Positions 7,461 through 15,412 of a stretch of DNA of 41,206 nt are shown piece by piece. The stretch is taken from assembly GCA_944324385.1 (NCBI GenBank), contig CALUWD010000014.1, forward strand, positions 1 to 41,206, written 5' to 3'. The notes below the pieces were generated by a model that was given only the letters and a program-made list of their open reading frames with translations, did not search any database and was not told the DNA's origin. Position 1 is the first letter of the stretch. Every line of letters begins with the position of its first letter. A program made the position numbers and the translations under genes. Source of the stretch: Candidatus Gastranaerophilales bacterium. Lineage in GTDB: Bacteria > Cyanobacteriota > Vampirovibrionia > Gastranaerophilales > Gastranaerophilaceae.

Positions 7461-9584
7461 ATGGATAGACTAAGCACAAATTTTGATGTATCTAATGATG
7501 TTAATTTAAATACTCAAACAGTTCAAAATCCTAAAACGGATGATGAGCAAACAATTTTTGAGCAAGATAATGCTGAAAAACAAAATTTGGATGACTTAAA
7601 AAATCAGTTTGAAACTGCTCAGGATGAACAGGGTTTTTTAGGAAAACTTTGGAATGGCTTTAAAAATCTTACCGGACTTGGATTGAGCTCTAATGATGTT
7701 CAAGATAAGCTTGAACAGTACGAGAATGGCGAAATTACATATGATGAAGCTGCAAGTGTAATTGCAGAATATAAAACAAAGCAAGATGGCGCTGCCGATT
7801 TAATTGCAAATACAGTGACAGGTCTTGCTGTTGCAGGTGTTAGTGTCGCAACAGGAGGGGCAGGTGCTGTTTTAATAGGTCTTGGAGTCGGAGCAGGTGC
7901 TAAAGCTGGCTTAAAAACGGTAGACAGGGCAACAAATAACATTGAAGGAGATGCACTTGATTCTAAGCAAATATTAAAAGATGGCATAACAGGTGCTGTA
8001 GATGGCGTTACAAGTGCCATAACTGCTGGTATGGTATCAGTCCCAACCGCAGGAGCAACTGTTATGACCACTGCAAAGCAAGGACTGGTGCAAGGTGCAA
8101 AAGCTGGTGCTATAACTGGTGCTGCGACCGGCGCTACACAATATACCACAGATTGCGCATTCGATAATGACAAGGAATTTACATTAAGCGGTCTTTTGGC
8201 AACTACTGCTCAAAACACTATTACTGGAGGTGTTTTTGGAGGTATTACTGGTGGTGTTGGCGGTGCAATTTCACAAAATAATTTCAATAACACAGTAACT
8301 ATTAGCCACAATAACGGGCTTCAAAAAGAAATTGATAATGCACTTCAGGCAAAAAGATATCTTGATAATTTCAATGATAACAACAAAGATATTGCAATAA
8401 CTTCTGCTCAAGAGTATTCAAATATACTAAATAAGTTGGAAGCACATAGTGCAAGCGCGCAAAGTCTTGCTTCAAAATTTGATTCCCAAATTGATGAGGC
8501 AAGTGAGCAAATTTATCAAGCTTTTAAAAATAATAAGTCTATCAGTACAATAACAACAAGACCCAAGGGACAAAACTCTGCTTTTTCAAAACTGGCCAAG
8601 AAAGAAATTGAAGGCAGTGCAAATTTAGCTACAATGGATAACTGCTATGATGCTATTGGTGATGCATTGGGGTTAAGAATTCAAATGAATAGCCTTGATA
8701 GTAATACTTCATCAAAAATTGTAGAAAAAATGTTAAAGAAAAATAATATAAACGCAAGTTTTGATGATTTTGTAAAATACATAAGCGGCGAAGAATTACA
8801 AAATAAAGAAGTTGAAAATGCTCTTGCAAATGTCAGCAAAGATATTATTAACTCTCTAAAACAAAAACAAAGTCAAGAAGTTGTTGACCAACTTGTAAAG
8901 GGAATTAAAAAAGGTAAGGTTAACATTACCGAAATTAATAATTACGGCTCTGAATTGACGTCTTATTTTACTGACGCACAAATTCAGCAAATTGCTGATG
9001 CTTACAAATATGCTGTTTCAAAGGGCGTATTTGAAAATGATGATGTTTTTAAAATTGTAAATGATAATCCTGTTTTAGATATCAATGATACTGATGTTAC
9101 AGATAGAATAGATAATATTACTTCAAAATCTAATAGTGATACAAAGGTAGAGGTAAAACAAAAAACAAAAGGTGCTCAAAAAGAATCAGGCTATGCAAGT
9201 ACACAGGCAAATACAAAACATAAGCTTAAAGATGGCACTATTGCAAATGGAGAGTTGCAAATAAGGGGTACAAAAGTAAATGAATTTGCTGAAGTTGAAC
9301 ACATTCCATATGATATAAGATCTGGGAAAATATTTAAGGACGATCCAAAATATGCTGACATATATGAATTGATTTCAAATATGAAAAATGCTGATTATGA
9401 TAGTTACAATCAATATCTTGGTGATGTTTATAAAACACTGAGAATGCAAGAGTTAGGGCTTTTGCCTGATAGTGCTGTATTGCCAAATATTGAAAATTAT
9501 ATGAGCAATTCAAGTTTAAATGATGAAGCATTGAAAATGATTGATATGAATGGATTAATTAAAATTGCAAAAAGTGGTCATTAG
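7461..9584 (+). CDS. Large protein with glycine-rich hydrophobic segment and split RelA/SpoT-like alarmone synthetase domain
   Basis: 707 residues from the ATG at 7461, chosen because GAGAG lies just upstream. Residues 1-110 are polar, including GFLGKLWNGFKNLTGLGL. Residues about 113-150 and on to about 270 are very rich in Gly and Ala, like a glycine-zipper membrane segment. The C-terminal half carries RelA/SpoT synthetase signatures: RPKGQNSAFSKL (Arg367, Lys369), GDALGLRI (Asp401, the metal ligand position), ESGYAST (Tyr578, guanine stacking position) and GELQIRG (Glu598, catalytic position), then AEVEHIPYDIR. The usual His after GYxS is Gln here. About 130 more residues separate Asp401 from Tyr578 than in ordinary synthetases. 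There is no hydrolase, TGS or ACT domain and no signal peptide. It could be a toxin or effector, or a membrane-tethered alarmone synthetase. It is paired with the small gene at 9611. Confidence 0.72.
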   Translation: MDRLSTNFDVSNDVNLNTQTVQNPKTDDEQTIFEQDNAEKQNLDDLKNQFETAQDEQGFLGKLWNGFKNLTGLGLSSNDVQDKLEQYENGEITYDEAASVIAEYKTKQDGAADLIANTVTGLAVAGVSVATGGAGAVLIGLGVGAGAKAGLKTVDRATNNIEGDALDSKQILKDGITGAVDGVTSAITAGMVSVPTAGATVMTTAKQGLVQGAKAGAITGAATGATQYTTDCAFDNDKEFTLSGLLATTAQNTITGGVFGGITGGVGGAISQNNFNNTVTISHNNGLQKEIDNALQAKRYLDNFNDNNKDIAITSAQEYSNILNKLEAHSASAQSLASKFDSQIDEASEQIYQAFKNNKSISTITTRPKGQNSAFSKLAKKEIEGSANLATMDNCYDAIGDALGLRIQMNSLDSNTSSKIVEKMLKKNNINASFDDFVKYISGEELQNKEVENALANVSKDIINSLKQKQSQEVVDQLVKGIKKGKVNITEINNYGSELTSYFTDAQIQQIADAYKYAVSKGVFENDDVFKIVNDNPVLDINDTDVTDRIDNITSKSNSDTKVEVKQKTKGAQKESGYASTQANTKHKLKDGTIANGELQIRGTKVNEFAEVEHIPYDIRSGKIFKDDPKYADIYELISNMKNADYDSYNQYLGDVYKTLRMQELGLLPDSAVLPNIENYMSNSSLNDEALKMIDMNGLIKIAKSGH

Positions 9585-9610
9585 GCTTTATATGATATAA
9601 TGAGGGGACT

Positions 9611-10048
9611 ATGAAAGTTACAAAAAATTCTAACAATTACAACACAAATTTTAACGGCGTAAATAATGACAGTAACAATACTGCCAAAAATCAAGATAAA
9701 ATGGAAATTCTTATGAATAGACTTTGCGAAGTCTTATCTGAAAGAACTGAAAACGAAGTCCCTGAGAATGGAAAATTTTCACCAATTTCCGTATCTTTTA
9801 GCATTCCTCAAACAAATAATAAAGCTAAAGCTATTGTTGAGTATGACGCACTTGCGCCAAAAAATTTAAGAAGACTATCAATTGCTTCTCATCATGCTAA
9901 CAGCGATAGGCTTATTTCAACATACATTTTAAGGGGAACAAAACAGGAAATAATTGATTATATCAATAACCCTCAAAATCAAAAAAAGCTGATTAAACTT
10001 GCAGATGAACTTTCAGATAGTGTTAATGAATATTACAGTAATTTGTAA
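9611..10048 (+). CDS. Small unknown protein paired with the RelA-like gene; candidate immunity or antitoxin protein
   Basis: 145 residues with no family that I recognise. It begins 26 bases after the large gene, with GAGGGG seven or eight bases before the ATG, so it is clearly in the same operon. The leader is Asn-rich with NTNFNGVN, a short motif seen in other lineage-type proteins here. The rest is a compact mixed alpha/beta domain with strands near PISVSFSIPQ and KAIVEYDAL, and a C-terminal helical part (TKQEIIDYINN to the end). No membrane segment or catalytic motif is visible. Size, order and tight spacing fit a cognate neutraliser of the upstream protein, but that is inference. Confidence 0.6.
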   Translation: MKVTKNSNNYNTNFNGVNNDSNNTAKNQDKMEILMNRLCEVLSERTENEVPENGKFSPISVSFSIPQTNNKAKAIVEYDALAPKNLRRLSIASHHANSDRLISTYILRGTKQEIIDYINNPQNQKKLIKLADELSDSVNEYYSNL

Positions 10049-10057
10049 AAAATAAAC

Positions 10058-10130
10058 TGGGCCTGGTGGGACTCGAACCCACGACCAAAAGATTAAGAGT
10101 CTCCTGCGCTACCAACTGCGCTACAAGCCC
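10058..10130 (-). tRNA. tRNA-Lys (anticodon CTT)
   Basis: On the minus strand the acceptor GGGCTTG pairs with CAGGCCC, the D arm is GCGC/GCGC, and the anticodon loop is CTCTTAA with CTT in the centre. The T arm has GGTTCGAGTCC. The discriminator is A and no CCA is encoded. A TATACT -10 box lies just upstream on the minus strand. It is the second lysine tRNA in the window. Confidence 0.95.
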
Positions 10131-10179
10131 ATAAGTTAAGTATAGCACTAAAACATTTTTTTTGAAACATTTATTTTAC

Positions 10180-10225
10180 TTGTGATTTACCTTCCCGTGT
10201 ATTACAATTGCCATATTACACAGGG
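10180..10225 (+). promoter_or_regulatory. Promoter with overlapping dyad, upstream of a glycosyltransferase
   Basis: TTGTGA (10180-10185) and TACAAT (10203-10208) are separated by 17 bases. An imperfect inverted repeat brackets the -10 box: CCCGTGTA at 10194-10201 and TACACAGGG at 10217-10225, with one unpaired A. A repressor bound there would block RNA polymerase. The right arm also contains the ribosome site (AGGGAG), so a hairpin in RNA is an alternative if transcription starts upstream. Confidence 0.45.
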
Positions 10226-10234
10226 AGTTAATAA

Positions 10235-11026
10235 ATGGCTACGATTTCAGTTGTTATAAATACGCTAAATGCTCAAAGGCTTTTAGACGATGTGCTAGAA
10301 AGTGTAAAAGAGGCTGATGAGATTATAATTTGCGACATGCACTCAGAAGACGACACTATAGAAATTGCAAAAAGACACAAATGCAAGATTTTTTACCATG
10401 AAAGAACTGGAATTGTAGAACTTGCACGCAACTGGGCAATGGAGCAGGCAACAGGCGATTGGATTTTAGTTCTTGATGCAGATGAAATTGTAACACCTGA
10501 GCTTTGGCAATATTTAAAAAATTATGCTGAGCATCCCAAGAAAAACCGCTATGCATGCTATATTCCTCGTGAAACTTATCTTTTGGGTAAACATGTCCAC
10601 TCCTGGCGACAATCAGGCATAAAAAGATTCTGGAAAAGAGGAAATTGCTACTATACAAATGAAATACATAAAATGCCTATAACGCGCGAAGGTAAGGATT
10701 TTTGGATAAATAAAAATGGAAAATTAAAAGATGTAGCGCTTATTCATTATCATATACCATCTCTTAATCATTTCGGCGTAAGGCTGAATAATTACACTGA
10801 TTTTGAGTTAAAAAGATTTCAAATGAAAAACAAAAAATTCAAGCTTTCTAAGCTTATTTTGCGCCCACCTTACGAATTTTTTAAATTATACATTCTAAAG
10901 GGCGGCTATAAAGATGGTGTCCACGGGTTTATTTTTGCAGTCATTATGGCATATTACAAGTTTTTGCAGTGGGCAAAATTGTATGAGTATGAATTTGTTC
11001 AAAAAAATAGAGATTTAAAATATTAA
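10235..11026 (+). CDS. Family 2 glycosyltransferase, WaaE/KdtX-like
   Basis: 263 residues of the WaaE/KdtX-like GT2 branch, known for lipopolysaccharide core glucosyl transfer. The start ISVVINTLNAQRLLDDVLESV is typical of the branch. It has IICDMHSEDDT, a nucleotide-binding strand, and LVLDADEIV with the DxDE metal site (Asp81, Asp83, Glu84). GIKRFWKRG and EIHKMP near residues 130-147 are conserved in this branch. The hydrophobic C terminus (FIFAVIMAYYKFLQWAKL) may associate with the membrane. AGGGAG sits seven or eight bases before the ATG. It probably forms a two-gene unit with the YhcH-family gene that follows after 9 bases. Confidence 0.88.
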   Translation: MATISVVINTLNAQRLLDDVLESVKEADEIIICDMHSEDDTIEIAKRHKCKIFYHERTGIVELARNWAMEQATGDWILVLDADEIVTPELWQYLKNYAEHPKKNRYACYIPRETYLLGKHVHSWRQSGIKRFWKRGNCYYTNEIHKMPITREGKDFWINKNGKLKDVALIHYHIPSLNHFGVRLNNYTDFELKRFQMKNKKFKLSKLILRPPYEFFKLYILKGGYKDGVHGFIFAVIMAYYKFLQWAKLYEYEFVQKNRDLKY

Positions 11027-11035
11027 GAGGTTAAA

Positions 11036-11503
11036 ATGATTTTTGATAATATAGAAAATGCGCATTTGTACTATAATTTGGGCGATAAAATTAAAAAAGG
11101 TTTCGAGTTTATTTTAAATAATGACTTAAAATCTATGCCCTGTGGCAGGCATGATATTGCAGATGGCATATATGCAAATGTTCAAGAGCTTGAAACAAAA
11201 TTACCTCATATGCCTAAATTTGAGGCGCATAGGGAATATATTGATATTCAATATGTAATTTCTGGCAATGAAAGAATGGATTTTTCTTTAATTGACAATT
11301 TTTTAGAGGATATTCCATACGACAGCGAAAAAGATGTTGAGTTTTTAAAATTAAAAGAAGATGCGCTTTGCCCTAATGTTATAAACGTTCGCGAGGGCGA
11401 TTTTGCAGTATTTTTCCCACAAGATGTGCATGCACCAATGCTAAGCTGTAACGATGGTTGCGAAAAAATTAAAAAAGTTATTGTAAAAATTAAAGCAGAT
11501 TAA
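11036..11503 (+). CDS. YhcH/YjgK/YiaL family cupin-like protein
   Basis: 155 residues. The family motif FEAHREYIDIQYVISGNERM is clear, as is the metal-site end FAVFFPQDVHAPML. Relatives in E. coli are linked to catabolism of sialic acid or rare sugars (YhcH, YiaL) and to the beta subunit of evolved beta-galactosidase. The biochemical role is poorly defined, and sugar anomer or keto-sugar handling has been proposed. Its placement behind a glycosyltransferase, rather than with catabolic genes, is unusual. The 3' end overlaps the convergent helicase gene by 14 bases. Confidence 0.85.
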   Translation: MIFDNIENAHLYYNLGDKIKKGFEFILNNDLKSMPCGRHDIADGIYANVQELETKLPHMPKFEAHREYIDIQYVISGNERMDFSLIDNFLEDIPYDSEKDVEFLKLKEDALCPNVINVREGDFAVFFPQDVHAPMLSCNDGCEKIKKVIVKIKAD

Positions 11504-14500
11504 GTTCGCACATATCTTTAAAATCGCAATATTCACAGGCCTTTTTGTTAAAAGTTGGCTCAAAGTTTTGTATTTCAATATTTGAATAAACTTCTTTAAT
11601 TTTATTTTCAATAATACTATTGTCTTCTTCGCTCATTTGGCAAGTGTGGTTTTTATCGCATTGCTCAACAAAAACCAGCTGTGCAGCACTTACCTTTTTG
11701 TCAAATTTTTTCTCAACGAGATATTTATAAAACCTTAATTGATTTAAATATCTTTCATAAGCTCCGCCTTCTTTGATTTCATATTTGCTTTTGGCGCTTC
11801 CTGTTTTAAAGTCTTTTATTAGAAATGTGCCATCCTCAAGAAGTTCTATGCGGTCTATTTTTCCGTTAATCGGGATTTGTGTACCTACTTTTGTTTCTAT
11901 GTTAAATTCTGTGCTAAATATTTTATCAATTTGAGTTAAGACAAGCTGATTGTAGAAAATTCTTAGGTTTTCTTCCCCCTTTTGAAGGTAATTTTTTCTT
12001 ACACTTCTGTCTGAAAAAGGCACTTTTGCCAGCAGATTTTTAAAAGTAGAAATAAAATTTTCAATGTCTTCGTATTTTCCCTCAATTTTTGCATTTTTTG
12101 AGAAATTTTCTATAGCTTTATGCACAACATTTCCATAGTTTAAAATATCATTAACGCCGTTTAATGAGCCTAGTCTTAAAACGTAAGAGTATAAAAATTG
12201 CCTTGGGCAGTCAAGGTATGTGTTCATCATGCTTGCGCTTAAGCTTAAAGTTTCAAAAGATGAACGTATGAAATTTTGAAAATCATCCCTAAAGTTATGT
12301 TCATATCTTACTGTTTTAATAAGCTCAGCTACATAATTTTCTTTAGTGTAGGGTACTTCAATTTTTTCAAGGTATTCAGGCTTAATTTCAGATATGAATT
12401 TTGTCATTCGCCTTTCTTTAGCGCCTATTGTTTTTGGAAAACTCAAGTATAGCTTATGCTTTGCCCTTGTAATACCAACAAAAAGCACTTTTACATTTTC
12501 AGAATTTTTAAGAGCTTTTTTTGTTTCATCGTCTATTACCTTTTTAATGGGTACTTTTGGTGTAATGTTATCCTGAGAAAACCTTTCCCATTTATACTCA
12601 TCAAGTGTTGGTATAAAAACATAAGAAAATTCGCGACCTTTTGATGAGTGGATTGTAACCAGTTGAACTGCGTTTTTGTCTATAGGTGACTTTTCGGTCA
12701 AAATTGCTGTTCCGTTCTCGAGTGTGTCATCAAGGTAATTTGTAAAATCTTCCAATGTTGCACTTTTTTGTGAGTTATAAAAGTCATGTGCTTCTTGTGT
12801 CAGCTTTTTAAGTGCAGCAATATTTTCTTCAATATTTAAGGGGCAGTTTATAAAATAGTTTAAAAGTCCTGTTTTATTAATGGTTTCAAGTACAAGCTGG
12901 TAGATATTTAAAGAGCCCTTTGCCCCTGACAAGTATTCAAAATCATCAATAAACTTTTTAATTTTAGCCTCGTCTTGCCAGTTTTTATCTTTCATATCGT
13001 AAATATCTGAAATAAAATCGCGATTTTTGTGTAAATATGATTTAGCTAAAATATCATTGTAATCATTTACATTTATGCAAAATGGCTCAGACAAAAGCAA
13101 TGGGAAGATTTTATCCGCATTTAAAGCTGGATTTACAAGCATTTTTAAGTAAAAAATTGTAAGAATTGAAGATTTTATTGAAAAAATACTTTTACCTTCT
13201 TTTAGCTCGTATGGTATATTTCGACCTTTTAAAATCTCGCAAAACTCGTCCAATTCACCGTTTGACTTGGTTAAAATTGCAATTTCGTTTAATTTGGGGC
13301 AATCATTTTTTATAATGTTTTCAATTTCATCTGCAATAGCTTGATATTCTTGATTTATGTCCTGAAAAATTTTTAAAGTTGGTTTTGTGTTTTTTTCAAA
13401 TAAACTTGCATTTTTTGCGCTTAAATGTTTGTTAACATTATATTTTTTAAATTCAGGATTATTTTCAAGCCTGTTTGGGTCTTGTTTTGCAACCTGTTCG
13501 CTTAAATCTAAAATTGATTGGGTAGAGCGCATATTCTCATCAAGACAAATTACTTTTGTATCAGGGTATTTTTTTAAAAATTGCTCAATGTTGTCAATTT
13601 GCGCGCCCTGAAAACCGTATATAATCTGATCATCATCCCCTACAACAAAAATATTTTTTTTGTTGTTTGCATCAACCAGATTAAACACAATTGCGTTTTG
13701 CGCTTTGTTTGTGTCTTGATACTCATCGACCAAAAAGTAGTCATAGTTGTTTGCAATTTTATCTAAAAAGTTTGCAGATTCTTTGAATTTATTTAAAACA
13801 AGAATAATCATATCGTAAAAATCGATATAATTATTTTCCCTCATTTTTTTGTTGTAAAGCTCGTAAAAATCATATGTTTCGCGTGCTTGATTAATTCTTT
13901 TTTCAAGCTCACTTTTGTAATTTTCGTCTTTTTTTAAAACTTTTTTGCCCTGCGCTATACTGTCTTTTATTTTTTCATTTATATCATCCAGCCCTTTGCC
14001 CCACTGTGGGTGGTTTTCAAGGTTATAGAAATATTCTTCTTTTGTAAGTAAATTTTTCTTAATTTCATTAATTCTGTTTAAAATTGTGCCTGCATGAAAA
14101 AATTTATCACCTGATGAGGTTTTAAAATGTTTTGTATCAAGCTCATCAATACACAAGCGCATTAGATTTCTTTTTGCCGTATCGTTGATTATTTGTGCGC
14201 TTGAGTATTCTTCAAAATATTCTTCGTTATTTTGAATTATTTCCCAGCAAAAACTGTGGTAGGTGTAAACATTTACAAGAGAACCTTTTTGACCTACTTT
14301 AGAAATTAGCCTGCTTTTCATTTCGTTTGCTGCAGCATCTGAAAAAGTCAAACAAAGAATTTTTGAAGGTTCAACACCTTTTTCAAGCATACCTTTAATA
14401 CGTTCAATTACTGTAAAGGTTTTACCTGTACCTGGGCCTGCCAAAACCATAATTGAACCGTTAATTGTATCGATACACTCTTGCTGTTTTTTGTTTGGCA

Positions 14501-14525
14501 ATATTTTTGCGCTGTTAAGTGACAT
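11490..14525 (-). CDS. UvrD/Rep-family DNA helicase fused to an AddB-like Fe-S PD-(D/E)xK nuclease
   Basis: 1011 residues from the ATG at 14525, which has GAGGG about eight bases upstream. Earlier in-frame codons run into a terminator hairpin and are not used. Helicase motifs are the Q motif near Gln14, Walker A AGPGTGKT (29-36), DEYQDTNKAQ (motif II), GDDDQIIYGFQGA (III), ENMRSTQ (IV), TIHSSKGREFSYVF (V) and FVGITRAKHKLYL (VI). The C-terminal nuclease has GKIDRIEL, IKDFKTG and QLRFYKYL. A [4Fe-4S] cysteine set, CPRQF followed at the end by CEYCDFKDMC (CxxCx5C), follows the AddB pattern. It likely acts in double-strand break processing. No AddA/AddB partner gene is next to it, so one chain carries both activities. 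Confidence 0.93.
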   Translation of the reverse strand: MSLNSAKILPNKKQQECIDTINGSIMVLAGPGTGKTFTVIERIKGMLEKGVEPSKILCLTFSDAAANEMKSRLISKVGQKGSLVNVYTYHSFCWEIIQNNEEYFEEYSSAQIINDTAKRNLMRLCIDELDTKHFKTSSGDKFFHAGTILNRINEIKKNLLTKEEYFYNLENHPQWGKGLDDINEKIKDSIAQGKKVLKKDENYKSELEKRINQARETYDFYELYNKKMRENNYIDFYDMIILVLNKFKESANFLDKIANNYDYFLVDEYQDTNKAQNAIVFNLVDANNKKNIFVVGDDDQIIYGFQGAQIDNIEQFLKKYPDTKVICLDENMRSTQSILDLSEQVAKQDPNRLENNPEFKKYNVNKHLSAKNASLFEKNTKPTLKIFQDINQEYQAIADEIENIIKNDCPKLNEIAILTKSNGELDEFCEILKGRNIPYELKEGKSIFSIKSSILTIFYLKMLVNPALNADKIFPLLLSEPFCINVNDYNDILAKSYLHKNRDFISDIYDMKDKNWQDEAKIKKFIDDFEYLSGAKGSLNIYQLVLETINKTGLLNYFINCPLNIEENIAALKKLTQEAHDFYNSQKSATLEDFTNYLDDTLENGTAILTEKSPIDKNAVQLVTIHSSKGREFSYVFIPTLDEYKWERFSQDNITPKVPIKKVIDDETKKALKNSENVKVLFVGITRAKHKLYLSFPKTIGAKERRMTKFISEIKPEYLEKIEVPYTKENYVAELIKTVRYEHNFRDDFQNFIRSSFETLSLSASMMNTYLDCPRQFLYSYVLRLGSLNGVNDILNYGNVVHKAIENFSKNAKIEGKYEDIENFISTFKNLLAKVPFSDRSVRKNYLQKGEENLRIFYNQLVLTQIDKIFSTEFNIETKVGTQIPINGKIDRIELLEDGTFLIKDFKTGSAKSKYEIKEGGAYERYLNQLRFYKYLVEKKFDKKVSAAQLVFVEQCDKNHTCQMSEEDNSIIENKIKEVYSNIEIQNFEPTFNKKACEYCDFKDMCELNLL

Positions 14526-14545
14526 ATTACACCCTCTTTTCATGT

Positions 14546-14577
14546 TAAAAAGACCTGCCATTTAGCAGGTCTTTTTA
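14546..14577 (-). terminator. Intrinsic terminator after tRNA-Gly
   Basis: AAAAAGACCTGC at 14547-14558 and GCAGGTCTTTTT at 14565-14576 form a 12-bp stem with a 6-base loop and A/T flanks, so it can work in both directions. On the minus strand it follows tRNA-Gly directly and precedes the helicase gene, whose true start therefore lies downstream at 14525. Confidence 0.85.
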
Positions 14578-14580
14578 ATT

Positions 14581-14652
14581 AGCGGGAGACGAGGCTCGAA
14601 CTCGCGACATCTTCCTTGGCAAGGAAGCATTCTACCACTGAATTACTCCCGC
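14581..14652 (-). tRNA. tRNA-Gly (anticodon GCC)
   Basis: On the minus strand the acceptor GCGGGAG pairs with CTCCCGC with discriminator T. The anticodon stem CTTCC/GGAAG encloses a loop with GCC. The T arm has AGTTCGAGC. No CCA is encoded. It lies between a promoter at 14669-14696 and a terminator at 14546-14577, so it is a single-gene transcript. Confidence 0.96.
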
Positions 14653-14668
14653 AAACAGCGATAAAATT

Positions 14669-14696
14669 ATAATACATGTTCAAAAAAATATTTCAA
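14669..14696 (-). promoter_or_regulatory. Promoter of tRNA-Gly
   Basis: Reading the minus strand, TTGAAA (14696-14691) and TATTAT (14674-14669) are 16 bases apart. A TATAAT offset by three bases (14671-14666) is also present. The -10 box lies about 16 bases before the mature tRNA end. Confidence 0.5.
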
Positions 14697-14718
14697 GTAT
14701 TTTTTTATAATTTTAAAA

Positions 14719-15255
14719 TTATTTTGTTTCAGCTTGCTCTGTTGCAGGCTTCTGTTCTGTTTGAGCTTCTTCTCGCATAGCAGGTTCTATATTTTGTGAA
14801 ACCTGAGCTTCAGCTGCTTCCTGAACGGTTTGTTCTGTATTTGGGGTAGTTGTTACAGCAGTATTTTCTTCTTGATTTTTTGCTTTAAAATTAAGCGCAA
14901 TAATCCCTGCTGATGATGCTACTGCAATAAGCGCTCCTAGCCATTTTAAAGGGGTGTTTTGTTTTTTGACAACGTTTTTTGCGCCCTCTACGGCTTTTTT
15001 TGCACCTTCTTCTGCACCTTTTTTAGCTGTATCTATTGTTTTTTTACTTACTCTTGCACCGAGCATGGTCATTAGTGTGCCCGCAATACTACCTCCTGCA
15101 AGAGCTGTGTTTACTTTTGCTTTTGTATTTTCGTCAGATTTTTCAAACGAATCTTTAAATTCTACTGCTTTAGATTTTGCTTTTTGAAAAATATTTTGTT
15201 GATTAGCTGTTACGTTTGGGGTATTTACACTTTGTAGATTAATTCCTTGTGTCAT
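14719..15255 (-). CDS. Uncharacterised lineage-type membrane protein with two hydrophobic segments
   Basis: 178 residues and no recognised family. It has a short N-terminal leader (MTQGINLQSVNTPNV), a lysine-rich region, a hydrophobic stretch at about 48-67 (ALAGGSIAGTLMTMLGARV), and an amphipathic KKGAEEGAKKAVEGAKNVVKK helix. A second hydrophobic stretch lies at about 104-122, followed by a low-complexity Glu/Thr/Gln/Ala tail. AGGAG lies about eight bases before the ATG. The layout suggests a small membrane-anchored protein with a disordered acidic tail. The gene is divergent from pfp. Confidence 0.7.
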   Translation of the reverse strand: MTQGINLQSVNTPNVTANQQNIFQKAKSKAVEFKDSFEKSDENTKAKVNTALAGGSIAGTLMTMLGARVSKKTIDTAKKGAEEGAKKAVEGAKNVVKKQNTPLKWLGALIAVASSAGIIALNFKAKNQEENTAVTTTPNTEQTVQEAAEAQVSQNIEPAMREEAQTEQKPATEQAETK

Positions 15256-15347
15256 TTATCAACTCCTATAATTATTCATATACAATCTTAAGTGTTGTAA
15301 ATATTTTTTTTACATAGTTTTTAAAATATTTTTACATTTCTTAATCT

Positions 15348-15376
15348 TTGCTTGTTTAATATATTTGTAATAAAAT
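15348..15376 (+). promoter_or_regulatory. Promoter of pfp
   Basis: TTGCTT (15348-15353) and TAAAAT (15371-15376) are separated by exactly 17 bases, 37 bases before the start codon of the phosphofructokinase. Confidence 0.6.
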
Positions 15377-15412
15377 ATTATTCAGCATTGGAGCTTAATA
15401 AGGAGAAAATTT

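Noticed and set aside
7700-8173. Long antisense frame within the RelA-like gene
   Set aside because: It mirrors the Gly/Ala-rich codons of the sense gene, has no ribosome site and has a composition that only reflects the opposite strand.
14526-14561. Upstream start of the helicase-nuclease
   Set aside because: The extra codons lie in the tRNA-Gly terminator hairpin. The ATG at 14525 has GAGGG at the right distance.
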